A stretch of DNA of 64,000 bases, taken from the NCBI GenBank assembly GCA_017465825.1, contig JAFTVI010000006.1, positions 124,001-188,000 on the forward strand, read 5' to 3'. Below are positions 51,600-59,884 of the stretch, one piece after another. The notes beneath the pieces were generated by a model, which worked only from the letters and a program-made list of their open reading frames with translations, was not told where the DNA came from and ran no database searches. The translations under genes and the position numbers were made by a program. The DNA comes from Clostridia bacterium (GTDB lineage Bacteria > Bacillota > Clostridia > Oscillospirales > Acutalibacteraceae). Each line of letters opens with the position of its first letter. Position 1 is the stretch's first letter.

Positions 51600-52469
51600 T
51601 TATTTCTTTACAACAGGAACCCATATTTCACTACGGTAATCGGGACTACCCATATTACCCTCGGTATAAGCCTCAATATCCATTTCATAGGTAGGCTCAT
51701 AACCTGATGTTGGGAAGAATTCTGAAACAATTTTGTGCCACATATCCTGCATAGCTTTAGGCATAGCACCTTTGCATTCAAATACTGCCCACGTTCTTGC
51801 AGGAATTGTGCTTTTTCTGAAGCCTTCGGGAATTTCAATGTTTTCATCACATTTTGCTGCGATTGAATAATCAAAAGTCGTTGCGTTTTCGGGAAGATTT
51901 CCATAGCACACACCCAATATGAAGGTTTTGTCTGTAGTTAATTCAGTTAATTTCTTAACAGTACCGTCTTTGTGAGAACGTGTCCAGAAGTCAGGAATAC
52001 TCTTGGCATTTTCTGAATTTTCAACAGTGTGTGCTTCAACCTTTTCAATAATACCAAAAGCCTCTTTTTCTACAATTTTGTAGTCCATTATACTGCCTCC
52101 GCTTAATGTAATTTTTACAGTAAGGCGAGAAAAAGATTTGAGTTTTGAACCGTCCTTCTTTGCTTCGGATGGAGTTGTGCCGTGAAATTTTGCAAATGCT
52201 CTTGTGAAGCTTTCAGGGCTTTCATAGCCGTATTTCAATGCAACATCAATTACTTTTTTATCAGTAGCGCACAACTCACTGCCGGCAAGTGTAAGCCGTC
52301 TGTTTCTGATGTAATCACCTAAAGTGATTCCGCACAAAATACTGAAAATTCTTTGAAAATAAAACTCCGAACAAGCCGCTTCTTTTGCAACAAGCTCCAT
52401 ATCAATTTCATCTGTAAGATGATTCTCAATATAATTTATTGCATTCTGTATGCCTGTAACCCAATCCAT
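51600..52469 (-). CDS. AraC family regulator with GyrI-like effector-binding domain
   Basis: 289 residues. The N-terminal AraC DNA-binding domain has both helix-turn-helices: 'DMELVAKEAACSEFYFQRIFSIL' and 'DVALKYGYESPESFTRAFAKFHGTTPSEAKK', the latter the AraC signature. The C-terminal half (from about 125, 'DYKIVEKEAFGIIEKVEAH' to 'SEIWVPVVKK') is a GyrI/BmrR-like ligand domain that usually binds drugs or hydrophobic cations. This is the Rob/SoxS-like arrangement (AraC-GyrI) tied to multidrug responses. No efflux gene lies next to it. Confidence 0.93.
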   Translation of the reverse strand: MDWVTGIQNAINYIENHLTDEIDMELVAKEAACSEFYFQRIFSILCGITLGDYIRNRRLTLAGSELCATDKKVIDVALKYGYESPESFTRAFAKFHGTTPSEAKKDGSKLKSFSRLTVKITLSGGSIMDYKIVEKEAFGIIEKVEAHTVENSENAKSIPDFWTRSHKDGTVKKLTELTTDKTFILGVCYGNLPENATTFDYSIAAKCDENIEIPEGFRKSTIPARTWAVFECKGAMPKAMQDMWHKIVSEFFPTSGYEPTYEMDIEAYTEGNMGSPDYRSEIWVPVVKK

Positions 52470-52605
52470 ATACTCACCTCATTGTGTGATTACATTATAA
52501 AGCAAAAGGAATGATTGTTCCTGACTTTTTATGCTCAGTGCTGTATGGATATATTTTAACATACTTTATCTGTTGTTTCAATTAATGTGATATTCTTTTT
52601 GGTTA

Positions 52606-52634
52606 TTGAAATAACGTAATGGTTGTGCTACAAT
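52606..52634 (+). promoter_or_regulatory. Promoter of the APH-like gene leader
   Basis: TTGAAA (52606-52611) and TACAAT (52629-52634), 17-bp spacer. It starts a leader of about 300 nt before the GTG at 52946. Confidence 0.75.
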
Positions 52635-52682
52635 ATAGTTAAATAAATCTGCAAAAGCAGATGCCGAAAGGAGAACAATTGT

Positions 52683-52715
52683 ATGAAAGTTTTTTATGAG
52701 GTAATCGCATCTTAA
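52683..52715 (+). CDS. Leader peptide MKVFYEVIAS
   Basis: Ten codons ending in TAA, with GAAAGGAG 9 bp before the ATG. Its position between the promoter and two terminators suggests a regulatory leader peptide whose translation or stalling controls read-through. Confidence 0.5.
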   Translation: MKVFYEVIAS

Positions 52716-52812
52716 ACTGAATATGTGGTGCAAACGATAATCGAGGCAAAGGCCTCTGTGTTGTTGCGCCGTTTTAAAGTAACCTTTCGTGAATACTATA
52801 ACTTTCGGTTGT

Positions 52813-52838
52813 AGCACACTTTAGGGTGTGTTATTTTT
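52813..52838 (+). terminator. Leader terminator 1
   Basis: AGCACACT pairs with GGTGTGTT (8 bp with two G-U) around TTAG, followed by ATTTTTA. Confidence 0.6.
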
Positions 52839-52851
52839 ATGCCTAAAATCA

Positions 52852-52897
52852 GCCGTAGGAAGTACCCACTAATTAGGGTTGCTTTCTACGGCATTTT
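52852..52897 (+). terminator. Leader terminator 2
   Basis: GCCGTAG (52852) pairs with CTACGGC (52886), with an inner ACCC/GGGT stem, followed by ATTTTTG, 50 bp before the GTG start. Confidence 0.75.
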
Positions 52898-52945
52898 TGT
52901 GCCCATTTTCAGATGTTGTCAACATAAATATTTGGAGGAATAACA

Positions 52946-53908
52946 GTGAATAAAAATATAATAGAAAATAATTTTGATTTAAAAGTGTCTGACATAAAGC
53001 TTCTTGATAAGCATTTTGGCACTGAGCTTTATTTAATTAACACAGATGTCGGCAAATACATAGTTAAGGTTTTGCCTTTGTATATGGAAAATGTAAAAAA
53101 CGAAGGTGAGCTTACCGAATATCTTTATAATCATGGACTTAAAGTTGCAAGATTTATGAAAAGCAATGAAAATGCTTACGTAGTAAAAACACCTGAATTT
53201 CAGTTTACCGTTCAACAGTTTATTGAAGGAGAATCACTATCGGTGAATACTGCACCTGATTGGTTCATCAGCAAATCGGCAGATTTTCTCGGACAAACCG
53301 CATTATTGTTGAAAGGTTATGAGGGATTATCGTTACGCTTTGGTAAAGAGTTCTTTTCAACCAAAACAGTTCGCAGGAAATTGTGGCAATACAACAAAGA
53401 ACTCATCAAAGCGAAAATGATAAAAAATACGGATACTATACCTGTTTGGGAAGAACAAATCCGACACCTCAAAAGAATATCTAAATTTCACATTGATACT
53501 AAAAAACTGACTTATACCAATTCGCACGGTGATTACCACATAGGTCAGGCTATCATACATAACAATGATTTTACCGTTGTTGATTGGAGTTCAGCTTGTC
53601 GTTTGCCAATTTGCTTGGATGTTATAACTTCTTATGTATTTTCAAGTCCAGCTTGTGTTACAGGTAAAATCGATGCAGACGGACTAAAGAAATATATCAG
53701 GCAATTCACGGAAAAGTTTCCATTAACCAAGTATGACATAAAAGCAATGCCGTATGTGTTGTATTATTGGCACTGTATGTGTAATTATCGTCCTGATGAA
53801 CTTGTAGATATTCCTGACAGTTATAAAGCAATTGCCAAGCTCATAAATAACTTTCTGAATTGGCTTTATGATAATGTTGAAGAATTATCGAAAGAACTAA
53901 TAAAATAA
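52946..53908 (+). CDS. Aminoglycoside-phosphotransferase-fold kinase
   Basis: 320 residues from a GTG with GGAGG 7 bp upstream. It has the APH/CotS/HSK2 kinase fold: N-lobe 'YLINTDVGKYIVKVLPLY' with the ATP lysine, catalytic loop 'SHGDYHIGQAI' (HGD-x4-N type with Gln in place of Asn), and metal loop 'FTVVDWSSACRLPICLDV' (D-W in place of D-F-D). It may phosphorylate a drug, choline, homoserine or another alcohol. Known resistance enzymes are not closely matched by eye, but the attenuator-like leader hints at induction by a ribosome inhibitor. Confidence 0.82.
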   Translation: MNKNIIENNFDLKVSDIKLLDKHFGTELYLINTDVGKYIVKVLPLYMENVKNEGELTEYLYNHGLKVARFMKSNENAYVVKTPEFQFTVQQFIEGESLSVNTAPDWFISKSADFLGQTALLLKGYEGLSLRFGKEFFSTKTVRRKLWQYNKELIKAKMIKNTDTIPVWEEQIRHLKRISKFHIDTKKLTYTNSHGDYHIGQAIIHNNDFTVVDWSSACRLPICLDVITSYVFSSPACVTGKIDADGLKKYIRQFTEKFPLTKYDIKAMPYVLYYWHCMCNYRPDELVDIPDSYKAIAKLINNFLNWLYDNVEELSKELIK

Positions 53909-53916
53909 ACTAATTT

Positions 53917-53966
53917 GCCCCGTTAGGATTGCAGATTTTCTGCTTTCCCAACGGGGCCTTTCTTTT
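53917..53966. terminator. Strong terminator of the APH-like gene
   Basis: GCCCCGTT and AACGGGGC pair, with an inner CAGA/TCTG hairpin, followed by CTTTCTTTTTT. Confidence 0.85.
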
Positions 53967-53978
53967 TTGTTATTAATT

Positions 53979-54416
53979 TTATACTCTTACCGGATCTCCG
54001 TACTCGCGCTTCATAGCTTCCATTGAAACTATCCATTGTTTGCCGAACTTACAGACATCAACACCATTCACAAGCTTACCGTATGCAATAGCCTTACGGA
54101 GTGTGCTTTCGTTCAGATTCCAAAGGAAGGTGGCATCGCTGAAAGCCATAAGTCCGTCAAAGGGTGTATCAATTTCTTCGCCGTTTGCCCAAAGCTCGTC
54201 ACAAGAGATGTCAATATCATCGTTCCAAATGATACCATAACCGCCTTGGTCAACAATTACAGAACAAAAAAGTTCAGGTGAATCCTTAAGGGGTAAAAAG
54301 AAACTGTACTTTTCAAAAAGAGGTGCAACATCATAAATCTTTGTTACGCCCTCGGCAAATTGCACACTGAGCTTGTAATCAGGCAGAGCATTTACATTCT
54401 TAACCTTATGAAACAT
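53979..54416 (-). CDS. DUF2442 domain protein
   Basis: 145 residues. N-terminal DUF2442 ('VKNVNALPDYKLSVQFAEGVTKIYDV', 'YGIIWNDDIDISCDELWANG') followed by a short C-terminal helical segment resembling a DNA-binding helix-turn-helix ('STLRKAIAYGKLVNGVDVCKFG', 'WIVSMEAMKREYG'). It is encoded 12 bp after a DUF4160 gene; DUF4160-DUF2442 pairs are common and resemble toxin-antitoxin modules, with DUF2442 as the likely regulator. The operator in the shared promoter (54711-54730) fits autoregulation. Biochemical function unproven. Confidence 0.85.
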   Translation of the reverse strand: MFHKVKNVNALPDYKLSVQFAEGVTKIYDVAPLFEKYSFFLPLKDSPELFCSVIVDQGGYGIIWNDDIDISCDELWANGEEIDTPFDGLMAFSDATFLWNLNESTLRKAIAYGKLVNGVDVCKFGKQWIVSMEAMKREYGDPVRV

Positions 54417-54428
54417 ACAAAAACCTCC

Positions 54429-54683
54429 TTACTCGAGAGGAGAAAGAGTGATAAACTCCTGTGTTTCCCAAATCTTCAAAAGCTCATCCTTGTGCATAGC
54501 ACTCCATTCGAGAACCATTTCAAGTGCTTTCTTGGGAAGTTCTCCTTCTAAAACAGTACCGTCATTTATACAAATTGCAGCCATATGGTCACCGTAAATT
54601 GCGTGGAAATGCGGCGGATTATGTTCAGACTGCTGAAAATACATACGAATAACAATTCCGTAAAATCTTGATAATACAGGCAT
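54429..54683 (-). CDS. DUF4160 domain protein
   Basis: 84 residues, full length for the family: 'VLSRFYGIVIRMYFQQSEHNPPHFHAIYG' type core with the conserved H-N-P-P-H-F-H (within residues 21-27) and 'WSAMHKDELLKIWE'. The His-rich HNPPHFH motif could bind metal. It precedes its DUF2442 partner and starts after AAAGGAG. Putative toxin of the pair by analogy only. Confidence 0.88.
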   Translation of the reverse strand: MPVLSRFYGIVIRMYFQQSEHNPPHFHAIYGDHMAAICINDGTVLEGELPKKALEMVLEWSAMHKDELLKIWETQEFITLSPLE

Positions 54684-54707
54684 CGGATAATCTCTCCTTT
54701 CACTTGC

Positions 54708-54736
54708 ATTATATCACGGTATCGTGATATTGTCAA
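54708..54736 (-). promoter_or_regulatory. Consensus promoter with operator in the spacer
   Basis: Minus strand TTGACA (54736-54731) and TATAAT (54713-54708), spacing 17 bp, both perfect. The palindrome ATATCACG-GTAT-CGTGATAT (54711-54730) fills the spacer and overlaps the -10 box, so a dimeric repressor bound there would exclude RNA polymerase. It controls the DUF4160/DUF2442 pair. Confidence 0.88.
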
Positions 54737-54941
54737 TAATATTATAGCGTGAAGCAAAGAAAATATACATTTTTCAATAGAAAACTTTGAAACATACAAT
54801 ATATCATTAATACAAATTCTATTTGACAATTGGTGTATTCCGCCCATAGTACTAAGGTAAAAAAGTGCTAAAAAGACCCCTTTTGAAAGAATAAATATTT
54901 TTCAAAGAAACGAAAACTGCCCTCACGAGGAGAGCAGGTAA

Positions 54942-55394
54942 TCATAGTATTTTTGTCTTGAGAACTAAATTAGATGCATCTTTATAACCAAGCTTTCCGT
55001 AAAAGTGATTATGCAAATCATCGTTTACTGACTGTAGCTGAATGAGCATTGCACCTTTTTTTTTTACACAATCTTCTAACTGTTTCATGAATACTGTTCC
55101 ATAACCTTTGTTTTGCAACTGTGTAGCAACAACAATTTCAACCAAGTCATACGCAAAACAATCATCATATTGCTCGAAATAACCAATCGCAAATGCAATA
55201 ATATTATTCTTGTTTTCCCAAACTAAACAATACGAATCCTCACGGCTCCAGACCTGATGAATACGTTTGTATGTAGTTTCGGTTGTCCATTCAGCCTCTT
55301 CATTATTGTTATAGTATTCAATATAAAGCGGCACAATATTTTTAATATCTTCCTCAGACATTTTTCTGAGTGTGGTTTTTATTTTCCCAAACAT
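54942..55394 (-). CDS. GNAT family N-acetyltransferase
   Basis: 150 residues with a clear acetyl-CoA loop: 'LVEIVVATQLQNKGYGTVFMKQL', containing Q94-N-K-G97-Y-G99 (Q/R-x-x-G-x-G). 'NDDLHNHFYGKLGYKDASNLV' is the usual C-terminal 'FY.K.GF' motif. Substrate unknown. It ends the accessory gene block and has no operon partner apart from the MazG-like gene 21 bp upstream of its start. Confidence 0.9.
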   Translation of the reverse strand: MFGKIKTTLRKMSEEDIKNIVPLYIEYYNNNEEAEWTTETTYKRIHQVWSREDSYCLVWENKNNIIAFAIGYFEQYDDCFAYDLVEIVVATQLQNKGYGTVFMKQLEDCVKKKGAMLIQLQSVNDDLHNHFYGKLGYKDASNLVLKTKIL

Positions 55395-55415
55395 AATTTA
55401 TCCTCGTATGTTATT

Positions 55416-55733
55416 TTATCTGTTTTCTTCAAATTTTACGGTTGAGGGATATTTACTTTCAGTCATTTGTGATTTTATTTTTGCTACCTGCTCTATATCA
55501 ATATCATATATATTTGCAATAGCCAAAGCATAATAAATGACATCAAACAATTCTTCATCAACCGTACCTGAAATATCGGTGCTGTTATCAGCTTTTAATC
55601 CTTTTCGAATAGCACGGGATAATTCCCCGACCTCTTCGGATAGTTTCAAGAAATAATCTTTCAATAGTTCAGGATGAAAGTCCTTTTCTTTAATATAAGT
55701 CTGTAAGTATTTAATTGTTGTTTTTCCATCCAT
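55416..55733 (-). CDS. MazG-like nucleotide pyrophosphohydrolase
   Basis: 105 residues, all-alpha. The metal-binding pattern E-E-x-x-E (E33, E34, E37 in 'KLSEEVGELSRAI') and E-x-x-D (E61, D64 in 'DEELFDVIYYAL') is that of the MazG/all-alpha NTP pyrophosphatase superfamily, single-domain type. It probably hydrolyses a (d)NTP or related nucleotide. Lies just upstream of the GNAT gene on the same strand. Confidence 0.87.
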   Translation of the reverse strand: MDGKTTIKYLQTYIKEKDFHPELLKDYFLKLSEEVGELSRAIRKGLKADNSTDISGTVDEELFDVIYYALAIANIYDIDIEQVAKIKSQMTESKYPSTVKFEENR

Positions 55734-55807
55734 AAATATTTACCTCATCAAAAATCATAATATATTAATTATAACACAGCAAATCAAAACAAATCAACCT
55801 ACATACA

Positions 55808-56668
55808 TCAATATCCATTCAAGTCTGTATCAAAAACCTCATTCAATCTATACCTGCTGACATTGTAGCTGTTTTCACGCACAATGGCACCGGATTTAAC
55901 AAGTTCGGTTAATCGTTTCTTTGAAAATGATGTTGAGCCGAAATATGCATCAAAGTTTGCAACGGGAAGCACAACCCAATCTGTGTCCTCTTGTCGGTTG
56001 GCATAGTAATACTTTATGAGAGTTTCAAGAGCATTTGCTGTACTTGGTGTAGTTGTAAAATCTGCTATATTTACTTTTGTTTCTTCGGGCAGTTCAAAAT
56101 CCTTGTTTTTAAGTTCACCAAGCTCTAATGCAGATGAAAGAATATCATCAAATCTCAGAATCCAGGCACCTTTGGTCTTCAGGTAATATGTGCTGAAATG
56201 CATACGAGTAACCTTATCACGCCAAGCGGTATCAAAGTTTTTATCCATAAGAATATACTTTTCAATTTCTTTTGCCGTGAATTTCTCGGGATTAGATATA
56301 ACAAATCTCATAGCATTATGAAAGTGCTTGTAAAACCAACCTTCACCGTTTTCTGATACAAGTTCGGGAAATTCGCTGTGATATTCTCTGAAGTCTGTCC
56401 TGAACCGCCAATCTTCTTTTTCTTTTGTAATATCCTTGTCGGGAATACTGCACCAAGCAGAGATTGCCCGTCTTGCATATTCAATGTCAGCACTACCGTT
56501 TTTGAACATATATCCTCTTGTAATTATGGTCAGCACCCTTGGAAACCCCTCAAAGCCTTGTATTCCCTCACGGGTGAATCTGCCGAGAAATGAGTTATCA
56601 TTTCTGTTATCACGCTTGTATATCGGTGCTTTCGTATAAGCCTTAAATTCGGCTATTTCGTTTAACAT
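55808..56668 (-). CDS. Unknown protein coupled to the RdRP-like gene
   Basis: 286 residues, 4 bp after the polymerase-like gene and surely co-transcribed. It has no signal peptide or membrane helix. Aromatic- and charge-rich helices ('EDWRFRTDFREYHSEF', 'GWFYKHFHNAMRFV') are followed by a C-terminal segment, 'FSKKRLTELVKSGAIVRENSYNVSRYRLN' in part, that looks like a winged helix. This could be a nucleic-acid-binding partner of the polymerase. No family recognised. Confidence 0.7.
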   Translation of the reverse strand: MLNEIAEFKAYTKAPIYKRDNRNDNSFLGRFTREGIQGFEGFPRVLTIITRGYMFKNGSADIEYARRAISAWCSIPDKDITKEKEDWRFRTDFREYHSEFPELVSENGEGWFYKHFHNAMRFVISNPEKFTAKEIEKYILMDKNFDTAWRDKVTRMHFSTYYLKTKGAWILRFDDILSSALELGELKNKDFELPEETKVNIADFTTTPSTANALETLIKYYYANRQEDTDWVVLPVANFDAYFGSTSFSKKRLTELVKSGAIVRENSYNVSRYRLNEVFDTDLNGY

Positions 56669-56672
56669 AAGC

Positions 56673-59600
56673 CTAACTCCTGTCGATAATATATTTCTCT
56701 GTTTCGGTCAGTAAAATATCAAAGATATATTTTCTGTAGCCTGCAGCAACAACATAGGATACTGCATCATTCAGCCTGACGATTTTTGAAAGCAGCTTTC
56801 TGCATTCCTCTGTTACAGCTTCCTTGTAATCGTAGGTCTTTGATTTATTTCTGTATGCAAGTACCATAGCCGTCATTTCATCACTGTCATTTTCAAAATG
56901 AAGGGATGTGAGATTATTAAGCTTGTTTTCAGCATATCTGTCACAGATAATATCAGAAAACACTCTGTCTCCGTTGTGTCTGAAATCACAGAATAACTCA
57001 ATGTAGCTTTCAAAGCGTTCACCCACAAGATATGACCGTAAAAACTGTTCTCTTTCTTCGGGGAGCATAAACTGCCATTTACGCTCCTGCATTTGAATAT
57101 AGATTTCTTCAATTTCTTCGGGTGTAAAATCGGTAAAGAGTGCATAAAGCTCATCTGTATCATAATCATTTTCCTGACCACGCATAAAGAGAATACGCTC
57201 AACATCTGATTTTCTTTCCGGTATATCAGACCTGTTTCTGTTGTTACGGATTCTTTTCAAGCAATGCTCGTAATCATTTAACAGTGCTGAAACCTTGTTC
57301 AGTCTCTTTCTATCAAGCTGTGTTTTCCAATCAGGATTCTGAGCAAAGGTAAAAATTTTACTGTCAGGTGCAGGCGATTCCTTTGCTTTAGGTGTATTTC
57401 TTTTCAGCTCATAAGCATAATACGGCAGTCTTTCAAGGTTTGAGCTGACATCCGACCAATCGGTGTTTTTGAAGAATTCTCTGAATTGCTCATCATAAGT
57501 CTTTTCATACCAAGCCCTGCGTTCATTCTGTTTTTCAACAAGAGATTTGTATTTAAGAAACAGACTTTTCGGTGCTCTGTTTGTCACAAGATATTCAGAA
57601 AGGTCAGGCTTTACACCGCTTTTCGCAGAGTCAATTTCCAAACCTGTAAGTATAGCAAGAGTTTCCGTTTCTTTTCTGTACTGTGCCTTTTTGCCCTTTG
57701 CATTTTCGTCATAAGCTAAAATACTTCTGTTAAGTGCAGCATTCGAGATTTGTCCCACACGAGAGGAAAATGTATCCTTAACAGTTTCAAATCTTGCTTC
57801 CCAATCCGTTGCGTCTGACACTATAGGTTCTTCTGTAGGTATAAATAACAGCGGTAATGGGTTATCACTCTTGCCGTAATACTCGGGTTCGGTTTCCTTT
57901 GTGTAAAGATAAGAAATGATAATACTGTCAGCAATTGTTTTTACCATATCGCCGTCAAAATCTGCACCGCCAAGTCTCATAGGTATGTCGGAATTATCCG
58001 ATACCATAATGACATCGGTTAAATGGCTGAAATATTTGTTTCTGTAATATCCCACACTCTTTAAAGGCCGCACCTGAACACTTTCGTTTTTTGAGATGTG
58101 CGGATTGCGAAGAAGTGAATATTTGTAATCTGTGCCGTAGCTGTTACCGGGAGCATAAACAGTATTACCGGACAATTCTTCGTTAATAACGTCAGCAAAT
58201 TTTCTGCTGCCATCAGCAAGAAAAGCCAAAAGTGACATTAAGTCAGCAGATAAATATCTGTTATCACCCTCTACAAAAAGCTGACCGATTGCATACTTCC
58301 TTAAAATGTTTTCTGCAATATCATCTATGTCTTTAGAGAAAAACGGCTCATCAATAAGTAAAGAGTTTTTGTTAATAAGCCTTGCCTTAATTTTTAAATT
58401 CTCATCACTGTCATCTAAATTTTTCGTATAGTAATCTATTCTGTATTTTCGGTTATTGCAGTAATCGTAATATGCCTGCTCCGTTGCTTTGGTAAGCCAT
58501 TCTCTTTTATCACGTGACGGACTTTCTTCCCAACCCAAAGGTAAATCTTTAGGTCTGAATTTTTCTTCAGGTATTGCAACGGTATTTAAAAACTGAAAGT
58601 TAAGTTCAGTTAAATTTTCCTTTTCGCCTTTACCTACATTTGAAATGTATAACGAGTGTTTGTACTTTTTACAGCGGTCAAGATAATCGTTAAAAGTTAA
58701 ATTGTTTTCACTTAACCAACCTTTACCCTTGAACATTGTATCGGTAAGAATGAGATTTATTTTATCAACAGGATGCTCAACACCCCACATATCTTTAACG
58801 GAATATATACCGACACTTTTAAGAAAGGATTTGAAATCAACCTCGTGTACCATTCCTTTTATGTAAGGTAAACGAATCTGAAAAGAAGAATGAATGTGTT
58901 TACCGCAGAACTGTTTATCAATTTCTTTTGCGAATGCAGGAGAGAGGAAACCTTCGCCATCAAATGAATCATAAGAAAATTCAATATCCTTTTCGGCTCG
59001 GTTGTATTTTTTTACTGCCGTGTTTTTATCCTTTGATGTAACAGTTACTGCGTGAGTTTTAATAAATCGCTCCCAAGTTTTAATGATAACAATACTGTCT
59101 TTATCAAAAAGTTTTTTACTTTCAATTCTCGTACCGCCCGAAAACATAAGTCCGTTGTAAGCATAAAGCTTACTTAACTGACATAAACCGATGTTCATAT
59201 CAAGCTGTATTCTCTCTTTAACTTTTTCATAAACATCACTTCTTATGAAAGATAAGCGAGCATTTCTGCTCATACTTGCAGAGCGTTCAAAGGCAACAAA
59301 GTTTTTAACACCTGTTCCTAAATCAATATTTATTCCCTCGGGACGAAACATTGATTTTGCTTTTAACTGTCTTAAACGGATGCGTTCACTCTTTGCATCT
59401 CTGTCAAAAATCCCACTGAAGTCCATGTAAACTATCACATCGGAAAGGTCAGAAATTTTTGTATCGTCCTTCGGCTGAGTGAATTTATCCGAAGTTAAAA
59501 CACTCATTAACTGATAAAACATAGCACAGTCTTCTTGTAAAGTATTTTCTTTATTCATCAAACACTTTGCAGTTGCACCTGAATTAAGATTAAAAATATA

Positions 59601-59681
59601 TGTTTCATCATTTTGCTTTTCGGCATAAGAGATAATTCCTCTTGCAGAAAGCATAGGTATTTCATAAGTAATATGTGCCAT
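56673..59681 (-). CDS. Eukaryotic-type RdRP-like RNA polymerase (two-barrel, DFDGD)
   Basis: 1002 residues starting after GAGGTG. It shows both double-psi-barrel signatures of the cellular RNA-dependent RNA polymerase / YonO superfamily. Barrel 1: 'DGEGFLSPAFAKEI' (241-254), then 'SFQIRLPYIKGMVHEVDF' (266-283) with Lys275. Barrel 2: 'SLLRNPHISKNESVQVRPL' (522-540), 'LTDVIMVS' and 'RLGGADFDGDMV' (569-580) with the catalytic DFDGD at 574-578. Downstream 'LEIDSAKSGVKPDL' (681-694) matches the family 'AVDFPKTG' block. 'LMFSGGTRIES' (178-188) matches the upstream family motif. It should make RNA on an RNA or DNA template; which one is unknown. No capsid or phage gene is near. Confidence 0.87.
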   Translation of the reverse strand: MAHITYEIPMLSARGIISYAEKQNDETYIFNLNSGATAKCLMNKENTLQEDCAMFYQLMSVLTSDKFTQPKDDTKISDLSDVIVYMDFSGIFDRDAKSERIRLRQLKAKSMFRPEGINIDLGTGVKNFVAFERSASMSRNARLSFIRSDVYEKVKERIQLDMNIGLCQLSKLYAYNGLMFSGGTRIESKKLFDKDSIVIIKTWERFIKTHAVTVTSKDKNTAVKKYNRAEKDIEFSYDSFDGEGFLSPAFAKEIDKQFCGKHIHSSFQIRLPYIKGMVHEVDFKSFLKSVGIYSVKDMWGVEHPVDKINLILTDTMFKGKGWLSENNLTFNDYLDRCKKYKHSLYISNVGKGEKENLTELNFQFLNTVAIPEEKFRPKDLPLGWEESPSRDKREWLTKATEQAYYDYCNNRKYRIDYYTKNLDDSDENLKIKARLINKNSLLIDEPFFSKDIDDIAENILRKYAIGQLFVEGDNRYLSADLMSLLAFLADGSRKFADVINEELSGNTVYAPGNSYGTDYKYSLLRNPHISKNESVQVRPLKSVGYYRNKYFSHLTDVIMVSDNSDIPMRLGGADFDGDMVKTIADSIIISYLYTKETEPEYYGKSDNPLPLLFIPTEEPIVSDATDWEARFETVKDTFSSRVGQISNAALNRSILAYDENAKGKKAQYRKETETLAILTGLEIDSAKSGVKPDLSEYLVTNRAPKSLFLKYKSLVEKQNERRAWYEKTYDEQFREFFKNTDWSDVSSNLERLPYYAYELKRNTPKAKESPAPDSKIFTFAQNPDWKTQLDRKRLNKVSALLNDYEHCLKRIRNNRNRSDIPERKSDVERILFMRGQENDYDTDELYALFTDFTPEEIEEIYIQMQERKWQFMLPEEREQFLRSYLVGERFESYIELFCDFRHNGDRVFSDIICDRYAENKLNNLTSLHFENDSDEMTAMVLAYRNKSKTYDYKEAVTEECRKLLSKIVRLNDAVSYVVAAGYRKYIFDILLTETEKYIIDRS

Positions 59682-59716
59682 TGTTTCACCTCAAATGCAC
59701 TTGTTCTGTATAAGAG

Positions 59717-59743
59717 ATACTACAGCCACCCCTGTAATGTCAA
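59717..59743 (-). promoter_or_regulatory. Promoter of the RdRP-like operon
   Basis: Minus strand TTGACA (59743-59738), with either GTATCT (17-bp spacer) or TAGTAT (15-bp spacer) as the -10 box, about 35 bp before the start. Confidence 0.6.
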
Positions 59744-59750
59744 CTCTTTT

Positions 59751-59776
59751 GCACCCGAATAATCGGGTGCTTTTTT
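59751..59776 (+). terminator. Terminator-like hairpin before oriT
   Basis: GCACCCGA-ATAA-TCGGGTGC followed by TTTTTT. No plus-strand gene enters from the left, so it may insulate the oriT region from outside transcription. Confidence 0.75.
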
Positions 59777-59810
59777 CATTTAAAACAGCGGTATTACTTT
59801 AACGAGCATT

Positions 59811-59857
59811 GGATTTTGGTACCACAAAATCCGTTTCGGGGGAAGTTTCCCCGAAAC
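59811..59857 (+). other. Putative oriT: two adjacent inverted repeats upstream of mobC
   Basis: GGATTTTG (59811) and CAAAATCC (59825) flank GTACCA; directly after them GTTTCGGGG (59833) and CCCCGAAAC (59849) flank GAAGTTT. Paired inverted repeats just upstream of mobC and relaxase genes are typical of MOBP transfer origins. The nick site cannot be placed. Confidence 0.6.
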
Positions 59858-59884
59858 CCAAAACAGAAAAGAGGTGAAAGTTTT

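Larger units (their letters stand above)
52635..52945 (+). promoter_or_regulatory. Attenuator-like leader of the APH-like gene
   Basis: Contains a 10-codon ORF (52683-52715, MKVFYEVIAS) with its own AAAGGAG site, then two intrinsic-terminator hairpins before the structural gene: 52813-52838 and 52852-52897. In the frame of the leader peptide, reading past its TAA stays open for another 33 codons (52716-52814). A translated leader ahead of terminators is the layout used for antibiotic-inducible resistance genes in Firmicutes. Confidence 0.6.

Noticed and set aside
52578-52817. 79-codon minus-strand ORF
   Set aside because: It is antisense to the promoter and attenuator-like leader of the APH-like gene and has no ribosome binding site.
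59816-59884. N-terminal extension of MobC
   Set aside because: It overlaps the oriT-like inverted repeats; the ATG at 59885 has AGAGGTG and gives the normal family length.
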